IMG/VR virus record: IMGVR_UViG_3300017971_000185
Location: 224,694 to 288,693 of that record
Reading direction: 5' to 3' (one strand)
Origin: a virus
DNA length: 64,000 bases
Shown here: positions 55,957 to 63,908 of the stretch, piece after piece
Position numbering within the stretch: position 1 is the first letter of the stretch
How the letters are laid out: each line of letters begins with the position of its first letter
Notes under the pieces: model-generated
Seen by the model: only the letters and a program-made list of their open reading frames with translations
The model's database searches: none
What the model was told of the DNA's origin: nothing
Position numbers and translations under genes: made by a program

Positions 55957-56167
55957 ATGCCAGACGACCCCAAGTACTTCTGCGCCGACTGCCTGCGCTA
56001 CCAGCCCTCGATGAAACGACCCTGCCCCGACTGCGGATCAATCCGCGTGACCCTGCCCCGACTGCGGATCAATCCGCGTGATCCTGCTGTCGATCGTGGA
56101 CCAGATCGCAGACCCGGCAGACAAAGAGAGGACTCTCGCTGACATCCGAAAGGCAAACGAGGTCTAG
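55957..56167 (+). pseudogene. small zinc-ribbon gene disrupted by a 31-base tandem duplication
   Basis: The gene begins MPDDPKYFCADCLRYQPSMK and has CADC and CPDC knuckles. A 31-base direct repeat then shifts the frame. Removing one copy restores a 59-residue protein that continues RVILLSIVDQIADPADKERT and ends at the TAG at 56165-56167. The disruption could be a recent slippage event or an assembly error. Confidence 0.65.
56018..56081 (+). repeat. 31-base tandem repeat
   Basis: Positions 56020-56050 and 56051-56081 are identical, and two more bases match on the left. The unit length is not a multiple of three, so it breaks the reading frame of the zinc-ribbon gene. Confidence 0.9.
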
Positions 56168-56168
56168 T

Positions 56169-56492
56169 ATGGGAAGCGGTCTCAGACACGTCATGGAAGT
56201 GCCCCAGGATCACGGCCCAAACTGGCTGTGCGATGTGCGAACAGACGGTGCCTACGCCGGCACGCGCATCGCCACCAAGCTCAAGCCGAACAACGAGATC
56301 CTGACCCAGCTTGAATGGGCCGATCGCGAAGGCGATGACATGTATGAGGAGCACAATCAAGGGCTCCTCATCGTGCTCAACGGGCCAGGTACAGAGTCGG
56401 TCCCCCGGAAGGTGCTCGAATGGCTCATGAACGGCCAACCGAGCGAAGAGAAGGACGAGATGGATGTGCTTCTGGATCAGATGGGCTACTGA
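56169..56492 (+). CDS. unknown protein
   Basis: A 107-residue protein with GLLIVLNGPGTESVPRKVLE in the middle. It begins one base after the previous stop. Confidence 0.6.
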   Translation: MGSGLRHVMEVPQDHGPNWLCDVRTDGAYAGTRIATKLKPNNEILTQLEWADREGDDMYEEHNQGLLIVLNGPGTESVPRKVLEWLMNGQPSEEKDEMDVLLDQMGY

Positions 56493-56507
56493 GGAAAGGA
56501 AAAAACG

Positions 56508-56984
56508 ATGCCACTGTTCAAACTAGATGGCGAGTACGCCATGCCCGAGATAGAATTCACCGTCTTTGTCGAGGCCAAGGATCAAGCCGAAGCAGACAAA
56601 CTGCTCAAAGAGCTACGTGACTGGGATAGCAGGATAGACGGTGCGATAGAAGATGAGATCCATGAAGCCCTGATAGAACGCAGGGGCGGTCACCAAGGCA
56701 CCCAATGGAATTTCGCCAACCCTGTGGAGAAGGTTCCTGAGGGCGCCACGGTGGTGAAGCTCCCAGACGGCTGGGATTGGCATGGGGTGAGTATGACCAG
56801 CGTGCGCCAAATCCGTTGTCCCAACTGCGATTCTCTCTCGTTCACGACAGAGCGACTGGAGAAGAACAACCATTCCTTGAACGTGAGAGCAAAGCTCACC
56901 TGCAAAAAGTGTGGGCACGTCTGGGAATGCAACGTGTCAAATCCTGATCACCGAGTGAGTCGGGGGCGCCTCGGGTTGCCGTAA
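56508..56984 (+). CDS. protein with C-terminal zinc ribbon
   Basis: The 158-residue protein has an N-terminal strand-helix part (IEFTVFVEAKDQAEADKLLK) and a zinc ribbon with CPNC and CKKC near 105-130. A GGAAAGGAAA leader precedes the ATG. Confidence 0.65.
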   Translation: MPLFKLDGEYAMPEIEFTVFVEAKDQAEADKLLKELRDWDSRIDGAIEDEIHEALIERRGGHQGTQWNFANPVEKVPEGATVVKLPDGWDWHGVSMTSVRQIRCPNCDSLSFTTERLEKNNHSLNVRAKLTCKKCGHVWECNVSNPDHRVSRGRLGLP

Positions 56985-56995
56985 AGGGCTGATAC

Positions 56996-57502
56996 ATGCG
57001 AGTGTCTTTTCAAGTAGCTGTCAACCTCAAGGGAAAGCCTGCTCCGAAAGCCGTCATGATGGCGCGGCTAGAAGAGTGGGAGGGCCCGCTTCCAAGAGCA
57101 GGCGAATTGGTGCGTATAGGAGAGCTTACGCGGTCCGTCAGGAACGTCATCCATGCGCTCGATACGACTGCTCCCCTCGAAATCTGTCTGGTCTCTCTAG
57201 ACACCTGCCGGGCTCAAGACTTTGAAGAGACCGTCGCCTACCTGACGAGCATGGGATTCGAGATCGTTGTCTCTGCCCACGACGTTTTTGACGAGGCGAA
57301 AGAAGCTGTCATGGGGGAGAACGTTCAAAAGAGCGGCACCTATGGCGACTGGCATCCAGACGGGCGCATCGACGTGAGCACCGACGACCGGCCAATCTGG
57401 GTCCGCGCTCGTGTGGAAACGGGGGCGAAAGTACCAGGCCAAGGAACCTTGATGCGCGTGCTTCGTATCGAGGACGGATACGCAGTCGTGGAGGTAGCAT
57501 GA
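56996..57502 (+). CDS. unknown alpha/beta protein
   Basis: The 168-residue product has alternating strands and helices (LEICLVSLDTCRAQDFEETV) and a C-terminal beta part. No family was recognised. It overlaps the next start by four bases. Confidence 0.6.
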   Translation: MRVSFQVAVNLKGKPAPKAVMMARLEEWEGPLPRAGELVRIGELTRSVRNVIHALDTTAPLEICLVSLDTCRAQDFEETVAYLTSMGFEIVVSAHDVFDEAKEAVMGENVQKSGTYGDWHPDGRIDVSTDDRPIWVRARVETGAKVPGQGTLMRVLRIEDGYAVVEVA

Positions 57503-57711
57503 GCCGCGTGTACCTAGTGATCAACATCATGCAGAGCGAGACCGGCTACGCGGTCATGGTCAACTCGTCGCGAGACTACAGGGGTGTAGATCCCGAGACC
57601 AAGGGAATTGCTCGCGGCGAGAATCTCGATGCCGATGCTGCGGCGGCGACCGTTGCTGCTGCGTTGGAGCAGTGGACGGAACACGAGGAAAAGCAAGGGT
57701 GGGTCGAGTAG
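57499..57711 (+). CDS. small unknown protein
   Basis: A 70-residue protein with a strand pair (VYLVINIMQSETGYAVMVNS) and an alanine-rich helix (ADAAAATVAAALEQW). Confidence 0.6.
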   Translation: MSRVYLVINIMQSETGYAVMVNSSRDYRGVDPETKGIARGENLDADAAAATVAAALEQWTEHEEKQGWVE

Positions 57712-57712
57712 G

Positions 57713-57943
57713 ATGATGGAAGGCAACGGCGAATCACCGCAGGGCACCACCTGGACGGAATGGGGGAAAGCTCTGAAAGCCAAGTTCGAGACGATCTGTG
57801 ACGAATGGACGGAGAGTCTCAAAGCGCTTTGCCGGATGGAACGGGCTCCCCAGCGGAAACGCAGGAAACGTGTCGCTAAGAAGATCGCGGCACGCAACGG
57901 ATATCTCCACCACAACTGCTTCGGCTACTACGACTGGAAATGA
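57713..57943 (+). CDS. small basic protein
   Basis: A 76-residue protein whose C-terminal half is basic (RAPQRKRRKRVAKKIAARNG) and ends in aromatic residues. It begins in TAGGATGATG next to the previous stop. Confidence 0.55.
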   Translation: MMEGNGESPQGTTWTEWGKALKAKFETICDEWTESLKALCRMERAPQRKRRKRVAKKIAARNGYLHHNCFGYYDWK

Positions 57944-58152
57944 AACTCTATAGCATGATCCAACTCATGGAGATCGCCCACATCTTCCGGCGGCAGTTTG
58001 GCGAACAGATCATGCGAGAAGCCATCGAGAAGCTGACGGACCGTGAGTTTGTCGAGTTTCAAATGCGATTCCATGCGATGCTTCGCCTGCTAGAGCAGAT
58101 GCAGCACGATTTCGAGATTTCGCTCAAGCACGTGGAAGGAGGCAAGGCATGA
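57940..58152 (+). CDS. small helical protein
   Basis: The 70-residue protein is all helical (FRRQFGEQIMREAIEKLTDR). It overlaps both neighbours by four bases. Confidence 0.6.
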   Translation: MKLYSMIQLMEIAHIFRRQFGEQIMREAIEKLTDREFVEFQMRFHAMLRLLEQMQHDFEISLKHVEGGKA

Positions 58153-58508
58153 GCAAGAGTGACTTCTTGGTGAAGGGGACGGACGCCATCAAGCATAAGC
58201 CTTGTGAGCCGTGCAACGGGACAGGACATGACCCGCGATCGGAAGACATCCAGTTTCCCTGCAAAGACTGCATGGCGTCTGGGGTGGACTGCTCAGACTG
58301 GACGCGGGAAGAGTTGGACCGAAACATGCTGGCCTACATCGTCTACCATTGGGCGCCAAGTAAGGTGGTTCTGTCAGGCATCTGGATGCACGACCTAGAG
58401 AAATGGGTGCGTGCGGTAGAAGAGAAGTTTCCGGCAGACTTTCTGCGCCGCTTCGCGCAAGACCCGATCGCGGATGAAGATGCGGAGGAGCCAGATGGAC
58501 CTGCATGA
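58149..58508 (+). CDS. protein with DnaJ-type zinc-finger motif
   Basis: In this 119-residue protein CEPCNGTG at 19-26 and CKDCMASG near 38-45 have the CxxCxGxG spacing of DnaJ zinc fingers, without a J domain. The C-terminus is helical and acidic. It overlaps the next gene by 14 bases. Confidence 0.65.
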   Translation: MSKSDFLVKGTDAIKHKPCEPCNGTGHDPRSEDIQFPCKDCMASGVDCSDWTREELDRNMLAYIVYHWAPSKVVLSGIWMHDLEKWVRAVEEKFPADFLRRFAQDPIADEDAEEPDGPA

Positions 58509-58755
58509 CGCAATCGAAAGAGCCCAGCTTCGCGCTGACAGCAAGTATCTTCGCCAACGGTGGGAGTGTCCAGAAATCCTGTGGAACCTTCTGCACAATC
58601 TCGGTGAGGGCAGCCCGGACATGGGGCTTGATCGGCTACTTGAGTTAGTGGCCGCGACGCATCGGCCAAAGGAATATAGCTACTTGACACGACCCACTGG
58701 AGTGGCGACGAGACTGATAGATCTAGAGCAGTGGTGCCCGAAGGAGGAGCCATGA
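58495..58755 (+). CDS. unknown protein
   Basis: An 86-residue helical protein (MDLHDAIERAQLRADSKYLR). ATG 58495 overlaps the previous gene by 14 bases and its stop overlaps the next start. Confidence 0.6.
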   Translation: MDLHDAIERAQLRADSKYLRQRWECPEILWNLLHNLGEGSPDMGLDRLLELVAATHRPKEYSYLTRPTGVATRLIDLEQWCPKEEP

Positions 58756-58988
58756 CCCATTGGGGGCAAACGTGCGAGCATCGTTTCGAGTATCGTGGTG
58801 TGGTGTACCGTGTCGGTCACCAGTTGGCAGGCAGCGGCGCCAGGCACGTTTCGTACTACGACTGCTATTTCTGCTCGCGTTGCTTGGAGACTCGCATCGA
58901 CAAATTGGACTGCGAGTCTGATACTTACACCGATCTCAAATTCGGAGCGACGCCCGCTCCGAAGAAAGCGATGCCGCTTTCACCATGA
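58752..58988 (+). CDS. small zinc-knuckle protein
   Basis: The 78-residue protein has CYFCSRC in the middle and an early CEHRF. A 15-codon frame (58985-59032) follows and is probably not a gene. Confidence 0.6.
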   Translation: MTHWGQTCEHRFEYRGVVYRVGHQLAGSGARHVSYYDCYFCSRCLETRIDKLDCESDTYTDLKFGATPAPKKAMPLSP

Positions 58989-59051
58989 GCACCCCCAACG
59001 AACAATGCATCTGTCGCTACAGCAATTATTGAAAGAGAGACGAGACACCCC

Positions 59052-59351
59052 ATGAGCGATATCCACATCATCGTAGATTTCTACGATGTCACCGCAGAGC
59101 CAGGGGACGATTCCGTGTGGCAGATGAACACATGCGCAGTGCCCCGAGTCGGGGAGCGTTGTCTGGTGCATGCCTACGTCGAGCGTGGATGCGAACCCTC
59201 TGCTTGGAAAGATTGGGATCTGCCACGTAAGCTGGAAGGCGTCGTAGAGCGCGTGGAGTGGACATTCGAGTCGCGCTCGTACCAACACCCGCGCCACAAA
59301 GAGATGTGTTTTGCCCAGGTCTTCATTAGACCGGACACGGAGCGAGAATGA
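59052..59351 (+). CDS. unknown strand-rich protein
   Basis: The 99-residue protein starts MSDIHIIVDFYDVTAEPGDD and ends in VFIRPDTERE. A GAGACGAGAC leader precedes it. It overlaps the next gene by four bases. Confidence 0.6.
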   Translation: MSDIHIIVDFYDVTAEPGDDSVWQMNTCAVPRVGERCLVHAYVERGCEPSAWKDWDLPRKLEGVVERVEWTFESRSYQHPRHKEMCFAQVFIRPDTERE

Positions 59352-59584
59352 TCGACCAAGGCCCGGTGTTGAAAACGCTCCAAGAGGCAGACGACGTGTT
59401 GCTCAAGTACGAGGCAGCCATGGAGTGGTGGGGAGAGCACCCAGGGGTTTCGGAAGAGCATCCAGAGGTTTCGTCCCCGCCGATGGTCCTTGTTGCCCTA
59501 CGTGACGCGATCAAACACGTCTCGAAAGCTGTCCGCCTGGAGCACGAAGCAAGGATCCAGGCCGAGGAACGTACGAGCGTGTGA
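59348..59584 (+). CDS. unknown helical protein
   Basis: A 78-residue protein (MIDQGPVLKTLQEADDVLLK) ending EERTSV at a UGA followed by C. The next coding frame overlaps in a different phase, and a +1 shift at this stop would join them. Confidence 0.6.
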   Translation: MIDQGPVLKTLQEADDVLLKYEAAMEWWGEHPGVSEEHPEVSSPPMVLVALRDAIKHVSKAVRLEHEARIQAEERTSV

Positions 59585-59792
59585 CTGCGGCCACTTCTTA
59601 CTACCCATCGACAAGGAACAGGGGTCGTGGTGGTGCGGAGCGTGTGGCCGGATGCTCATGGAGGACGACGACGGAGACTCCTGGTTTGTCCCAAACCACA
59701 ACCTCGAAGGGGTGTCATGGGAGGATCAGAGACGCGAAGAGGAGGAGTTGCTACGCGTCCCCGACGAGGCACAGGCGCCGCCGTCGAGTTGA
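59490..59792 (+). CDS. zinc-knuckle protein without a clear start
   Basis: The frame CDCGHFLLPIDKEQGSWWCG plus ACGRML is a clear zinc ribbon with an acidic helical tail. No ATG or GTG lies near its beginning. The only in-frame start is a TTG at 59490 inside the previous gene. It may be made by +1 frameshifting at GUG-UGA-C, or a base error may have split one gene. Confidence 0.45.
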   Translation: MLPYVTRSNTSRKLSAWSTKQGSRPRNVRACDCGHFLLPIDKEQGSWWCGACGRMLMEDDDGDSWFVPNHNLEGVSWEDQRREEEELLRVPDEAQAPPSS

Positions 59793-60008
59793 TCGCGAAG
59801 TGAGACCATGAAGACGACGCGGATGATTCGTCTCCAGCAAGCTCGTGTCAGGCCACGCAGTGAAGGTTCAAGTGAAAGGTAAAATCGCCTACTTGTGGTA
59901 CGATGGTCCTCCAGGTAGGACACTATAGCGCGTTCTAGGGCTTCGGGAGTCGGGCAGGGTACTTCGGTCCAATCATCAAAGCTCAACTTAGAGCGCTCCG
60001 ACGAGTCA
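59793..60008. other. stretch without a confident gene
   Basis: A 24-residue plus-strand frame (from 59808) and a minus-strand frame (TTGAGCTTTGATGATTGG onward, with EVPCPTPEALERAIVSYLED) are both possible. I cannot choose between them. No promoter motif was seen. Confidence 0.3.
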
Positions 60009-60281
60009 ATGGCTGACGCAAAGAAAGAGTTGCTCCAGACGATCAACGCCATGGCGGATGCGTGGGGCTACATGTGCGGCACGGGATGCAATGACGACTC
60101 GAAAGTTGCCGAGCTACAAGCCAAGATCGAGAAGCAGATCGATGCCTTGATAGCCGGGCAGCGTGATGGATCGCGCACTGAGTGCATCTTGTGTGATGAG
60201 CCGGCAACCTGGATAGCGGTGGAGTCGGATCACGAGATCTCGCGAGCGAGCGACCCCGCTGAGCAAAGGGACAGATGGTAG
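60009..60281 (+). CDS. small zinc-knuckle protein
   Basis: The 90-residue protein has a helical N-terminus (KKELLQTINAMADAWGYM) and CILCDEPATW near 60-69. It overlaps the next start by seven bases. Confidence 0.55.
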   Translation: MADAKKELLQTINAMADAWGYMCGTGCNDDSKVAELQAKIEKQIDALIAGQRDGSRTECILCDEPATWIAVESDHEISRASDPAEQRDRW

Positions 60282-61000
60282 ACATAAAGCTCACCGAGAA
60301 AGAGCTAGAAGCGATCGATACGATCGCCAAATCAACGCTCAGTTACCGCGAAGTCGCCAGGTGCGTAGATGCCTACCGCGAAGGACTCAAAGATTACCAG
60401 ACGCACCTGACTCGTGACCCACCCTTTGACGCCCTGTTTGAAGCCGGACAGAAGGCAAGGAAAGCCGCGGAGTTGGCAGACGCCTATCGAGAGGAGATCT
60501 TGCCCTTGGTGGGTGCTGGGTATCAGCGTCGGGAGATTAGCCCTGCCTCGATAGGACTAGGACAGGAACAAGAGACCATCGAATGTCCCTCCTGCGGTGC
60601 TCAAACAACACACGTCTGGGACGAATGCTGCTCCCAATGCCACCCGAGTATCTCCAGGTCCTACGACGATCCGAGTCCTGAGGGAGACATGACAGAGAAA
60701 GAGAAGAAACCTTGGTGGATCGGGGAGTACGGGCCAGAGCTTAACCGTAAGACCTACGGCCGCATCTGGGTGCGAACCGAAGCGGACCGGGTGAAAGTGC
60801 TCGATCTCATCAAGGAGGTCGATCCGGGCGAGTACGAGACCTACATGCCCAAGGACTTCGTGGCCGTCATGCCCGAAGACCTGTCCAAAGCCAAGCTCGT
60901 GTACGGTCACAAATTCGAGATCCGTACCGACCAGCTTGAGTTGGCATGCTGGAAAGCCGGGGTCGAAATCTGGATCGTGACAGGCCATCGAGACGGGTGA
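60275..61000 (+). CDS. two-part protein with central zinc knuckle
   Basis: Residues 1-138 are helical, with CPSCGAQTTHVWDECCSQC near 103-121. Residue 139 is an ATG (60689) with a strong GAGGGAGAC site, followed by a compact domain (KTYGRIWVRTEADRVKVLDL). Two products or a fusion are possible, as at 28587 and 38894. Confidence 0.6.
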   Translation: MVDIKLTEKELEAIDTIAKSTLSYREVARCVDAYREGLKDYQTHLTRDPPFDALFEAGQKARKAAELADAYREEILPLVGAGYQRREISPASIGLGQEQETIECPSCGAQTTHVWDECCSQCHPSISRSYDDPSPEGDMTEKEKKPWWIGEYGPELNRKTYGRIWVRTEADRVKVLDLIKEVDPGEYETYMPKDFVAVMPEDLSKAKLVYGHKFEIRTDQLELACWKAGVEIWIVTGHRDG

Positions 61001-61005
61001 GCGAC

Positions 61006-61179
61006 ATGATCGAGGTCATCTTCTACTGGGGCGCAACGACAGGAGGTATCGTGGTCGTGGGCCTCAGTACCGCCCTCGCAATCCTAGAACCTCGCGACCG
61101 CCGCGAAGCCATACCTCTAGTGATCGTCGGCATCATCATGGTGGCCTTCGGGATCGCTGCGTTGAAAGGCTGGCTGTAG
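61006..61179 (+). CDS. small membrane protein
   Basis: The 57-residue protein has two transmembrane segments (GATTGGIVVVGLSTALAIL and IPLVIVGIIMVAFGIAAL) joined by a charged loop. It is five bases after the previous stop. Confidence 0.65.
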   Translation: MIEVIFYWGATTGGIVVVGLSTALAILEPRDRREAIPLVIVGIIMVAFGIAALKGWL

Positions 61180-61181
61180 CC

Positions 61182-61511
61182 ATGAGCATCGACTTTGGTA
61201 CGGTAACAGGCTTCGGTTTCGTCCTTTCACGAGCCGAGATTGAAGCAGCCCTCAAGCTCAAAAGCATCGAGTGGGACCACGACGAGCCCGAATACGAGTT
61301 GCTGGACAACTATAGCGTCCAGATGAACGAGTGCGGAAACTGTCTCGTTGAGAACGGTGTGCGGTATCTCTACCACGCGAAGCAAACCCGAGACGAGAAA
61401 ACCGGGTCCACACAGGCCGACCCAGAGCAGATCGCCGAGTTGAAACGCATGATCGAGGAGTGCAAGCTGGACGTGACCATCGACTTCAGGGAAGAAAGGC
61501 ACCTGTACTAG
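61182..61511 (+). CDS. unknown protein
   Basis: A 109-residue acidic protein with NECGNCLVENGVRYLYHAKQ in the middle and a helical end. Confidence 0.6.
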   Translation: MSIDFGTVTGFGFVLSRAEIEAALKLKSIEWDHDEPEYELLDNYSVQMNECGNCLVENGVRYLYHAKQTRDEKTGSTQADPEQIAELKRMIEECKLDVTIDFREERHLY

Positions 61512-61513
61512 CG

Positions 61514-62647
61514 ATGCGAGACCACAAAGAAGTGCTGGCCCTTTTTCGCGAAAACCATCGGCTGGCCGGGCTCCTGTTGTTGAATCTCGTGGATGGGCTC
61601 GGACCTACCCATGCCCATGACCATCGCTGGGAAGACAAAGGACACCTTCCACAAGCAAACTGGCTGCTAGATCCCGACAATGCACACTTTCTTCGAGAAG
61701 TGCTCCATGGCCTGGCCCTGGAACGACCAGCAAGACATATACCCTACTTCGCCCCCTTCCAAGTCACGTACTACGACGGCAATCCGCCCCATTCTACGCT
61801 GCTCGCTCGCCGCCTCCTGGACCGCCTACAACACGGCCTCGCCATGGTGAGCCACAACAACCAAGAAGGGTTAATGGGAACAACCTACGATGAGCAAGAC
61901 GTGGCGAGACGAATACAGGAGATCCGGCTAGTCGTGGAAGACATCGCATACGCGCTTCTGGGCGAGAAAGCACGGGAGTTGGTAAACTTCGAGTTGCCGC
62001 CGTTCGGAGACGTGACCTACCACCGTGAAGTGCCTCCTTGCATCGAAGCAGACGTGACCTACCACCGTGAAGTGCCTCCTTGCATCGAAGCAGAAGGCCC
62101 AGAAGCGGCAAGACAATGGCACGCATGGGCAGCCAACATCGTGGCCGAGTACTGCGATGGGTTCACGGAGGAAATGGAGAAGTGCTCAGACGATGAATTG
62201 AAAGCGTCGATAGAACGACTGCTCGCTGACCTGATGCAACAGGCTTACCCCGATACGCCTCCAGATCCCGAATCCGATACGCCTCCAGATCCAGAATCCA
62301 TCGTCCGTGGCTGGGTGGGGCCCATCGCCCGTGGCTTCAAACGCGTGCGGTACAGCTACCACCGAGACCTGTTCAAGCTCCTAGGGTATCCAGACATCGC
62401 CGCCCAATTCGACGCCATCTGGGCGCTCTGTGAACCCCACATGGAAACCGATCCACACGAGCCCCAAGTGCTAGGCCAAGAACCAGCACACTGGCTGCCA
62501 TACATCGACAACCCCACCTTCTACACGGCCCTCATCGAAGTCCTGGAATCCGAAGCCGCCGTAGATGAGGAAAAAGGCCGTACCCGACTCGCCTCCATGC
62601 TCCGTGCGGCCGTCCGGTTGATCAAAACGCGCGGGAAACGAACATGA
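61514..62647 (+). CDS. unknown protein with internal tandem repeats
   Basis: The 377-residue protein starts MRDHKEVLALFRENHRLAGL. It has two in-frame tandem repeats: DVTYHREVPPCIEA twice and DTPPDPES twice. The N-terminal part contains HAHDHRWEDKGH. An internal MGTTYDEQDV might be another start. No family was recognised. Confidence 0.6.
   Translation: MRDHKEVLALFRENHRLAGLLLLNLVDGLGPTHAHDHRWEDKGHLPQANWLLDPDNAHFLREVLHGLALERPARHIPYFAPFQVTYYDGNPPHSTLLARRLLDRLQHGLAMVSHNNQEGLMGTTYDEQDVARRIQEIRLVVEDIAYALLGEKARELVNFELPPFGDVTYHREVPPCIEADVTYHREVPPCIEAEGPEAARQWHAWAANIVAEYCDGFTEEMEKCSDDELKASIERLLADLMQQAYPDTPPDPESDTPPDPESIVRGWVGPIARGFKRVRYSYHRDLFKLLGYPDIAAQFDAIWALCEPHMETDPHEPQVLGQEPAHWLPYIDNPTFYTALIEVLESEAAVDEEKGRTRLASMLRAAVRLIKTRGKRT
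62009..62092 (+). repeat. 42-base in-frame tandem repeat
   Basis: Copies 62009-62050 and 62051-62092 are identical and encode 14 residues each. A second, 24-base near-identical repeat lies at 62252-62299 in the same gene. Confidence 0.9.
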
Positions 62648-62883
62648 GAGGTCATTTCCGTTACGTCATTTCAGAGATCCGATGCCTATCCACGACAGAT
62701 GGGAAGAACGACGTGCTCTCGATCTGGAGCCGAGGCAAGTTTGCCGGACACCTGAAGCTCGAAAAAGGCGACGGCGAAAAGGTGGAAAAGTACTTGCTCA
62801 ACCTCGGAGTCGGGGACTACGAAGGCACGTCCGATGGGATGGAAACGACATGGGCCTGGTCACCCGGCGAATTGAGAGACTAG
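62644..62883 (+). CDS. unknown small protein
   Basis: A 79-residue strand-rich protein (VLSIWSRGKFAGHLKLEKGD). It overlaps the preceding gene by four bases. Confidence 0.6.
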   Translation: MRGHFRYVISEIRCLSTTDGKNDVLSIWSRGKFAGHLKLEKGDGEKVEKYLLNLGVGDYEGTSDGMETTWAWSPGELRD

Positions 62884-62935
62884 GAAACCCGTGAAGAGGA
62901 CGGATGCGACAGACTGCGGCAGATGAGGAACAATC

Positions 62936-63265
62936 ATGAACAATGCATCGACGGAACAGCGGAAACCACTGGTTCTCCGGTTTGCCTCTTCGGGGGCAGC
63001 AAGTGAATTTGTGGAGGAGATGGCCAAAATGTCTCGTGACGCTCGACTGATTATGCTGGAGGCGCTGAGGGACGACACTGTGCCCGCTTCGAACCGTTGG
63101 CGGGAAAGCAAGATAGAAGACCAGCATGTCCCGGTCGCCCGCGAAAATCTGTCCTCGGCTGACGAGATTCGCCTGATTGTGAAACGCCTTGGGTGGTGTG
63201 GCGAAGATGTGCAGCATCTCAGTACCCTGTTGGCTGAGCGTATTGAAAAGCATCTCAACGGATAG
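62936..63265 (+). CDS. unknown helical protein
   Basis: A 109-residue protein whose leader GAGGAACAATCATGA is identical to that of the gene at 63545. It ends in LSTLLAERIEKHLNG. Confidence 0.6.
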   Translation: MNNASTEQRKPLVLRFASSGAASEFVEEMAKMSRDARLIMLEALRDDTVPASNRWRESKIEDQHVPVARENLSSADEIRLIVKRLGWCGEDVQHLSTLLAERIEKHLNG

Positions 63266-63277
63266 AAAGGCGAAACG

Positions 63278-63579
63278 ATGGCAGTCAACTTCACCAAAGC
63301 ACAGGCCCAGGAGATGCGGGACGATCCCGACTACAAGCCCCGGACTGAAACATGCCCACTCTGCAATCCCGATGTGCAAGTGGTGGGAGGTATCTCTCTC
63401 TACCTCACGTCTGCCAGAAATGTGGCAACGTGTGGCAACCAGCCCAAGTGCTGAGCGCACACCCGACCTGTATCATCGGGAATGGGGCAGTTTTCCCTGA
63501 CAAGCTACTACGAGCCAAGCTACTACGAGCCTTGAGGAACAATCATGAGCATTCTTCACGTCTTGACCGTCGAAAATGA
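63278..63579 (+). CDS. small zinc-ribbon protein, frameshifted at a CT tract
   Basis: ATG 63278 gives MAVNFTKAQAQEMRDDPDYK with CPLC, and then stops early at 63453. The next frame has the matching second knuckle (HVCQKCGNVWQPAQVLSAH) and runs to 63579. Removing one CT from the TCTCTCTCT run near 63391 joins them. The end has a 15-base tandem repeat (KLLRA twice, 63502-63531). Confidence 0.5.
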
Positions 63580-63907
63580 GAAGGATCTGACCGATCCCGT
63601 CGTGACGGTGGAACGTACCTGGGAAGGCCCTACCTTTGTCGTGGGATCAGAGGGTGAGAACATTCTCGCGGTCAATTCGCCTAACCGAGTTACGTTGCCC
63701 TTCTTTCGTAGGGATGGCGATGAACCAGACCGAGCAGAGGCACTACTGGAGGCGGCAAACGAACATGCCAGCTACGAGCCAGAAGTCCACATGGTGACAG
63801 TGAGACTCGTGAATGGAGACTCGGCCGAGAACCATACAAGGCTGGCGATGTTTGCCGCTCCCGAAAAAGCGAAGATTGACCTGTCGGTCCTTGGGACAAC
63901 GGACTAA
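63545..63907 (+). CDS. unknown protein
   Basis: The 120-residue protein is strand-rich at its N-terminus (MSILHVLTVENEKDLTDPVV). It shares its 15-base leader with the gene at 62936. Confidence 0.6.
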   Translation: MSILHVLTVENEKDLTDPVVTVERTWEGPTFVVGSEGENILAVNSPNRVTLPFFRRDGDEPDRAEALLEAANEHASYEPEVHMVTVRLVNGDSAENHTRLAMFAAPEKAKIDLSVLGTTD

Positions 63908-63908
63908 G

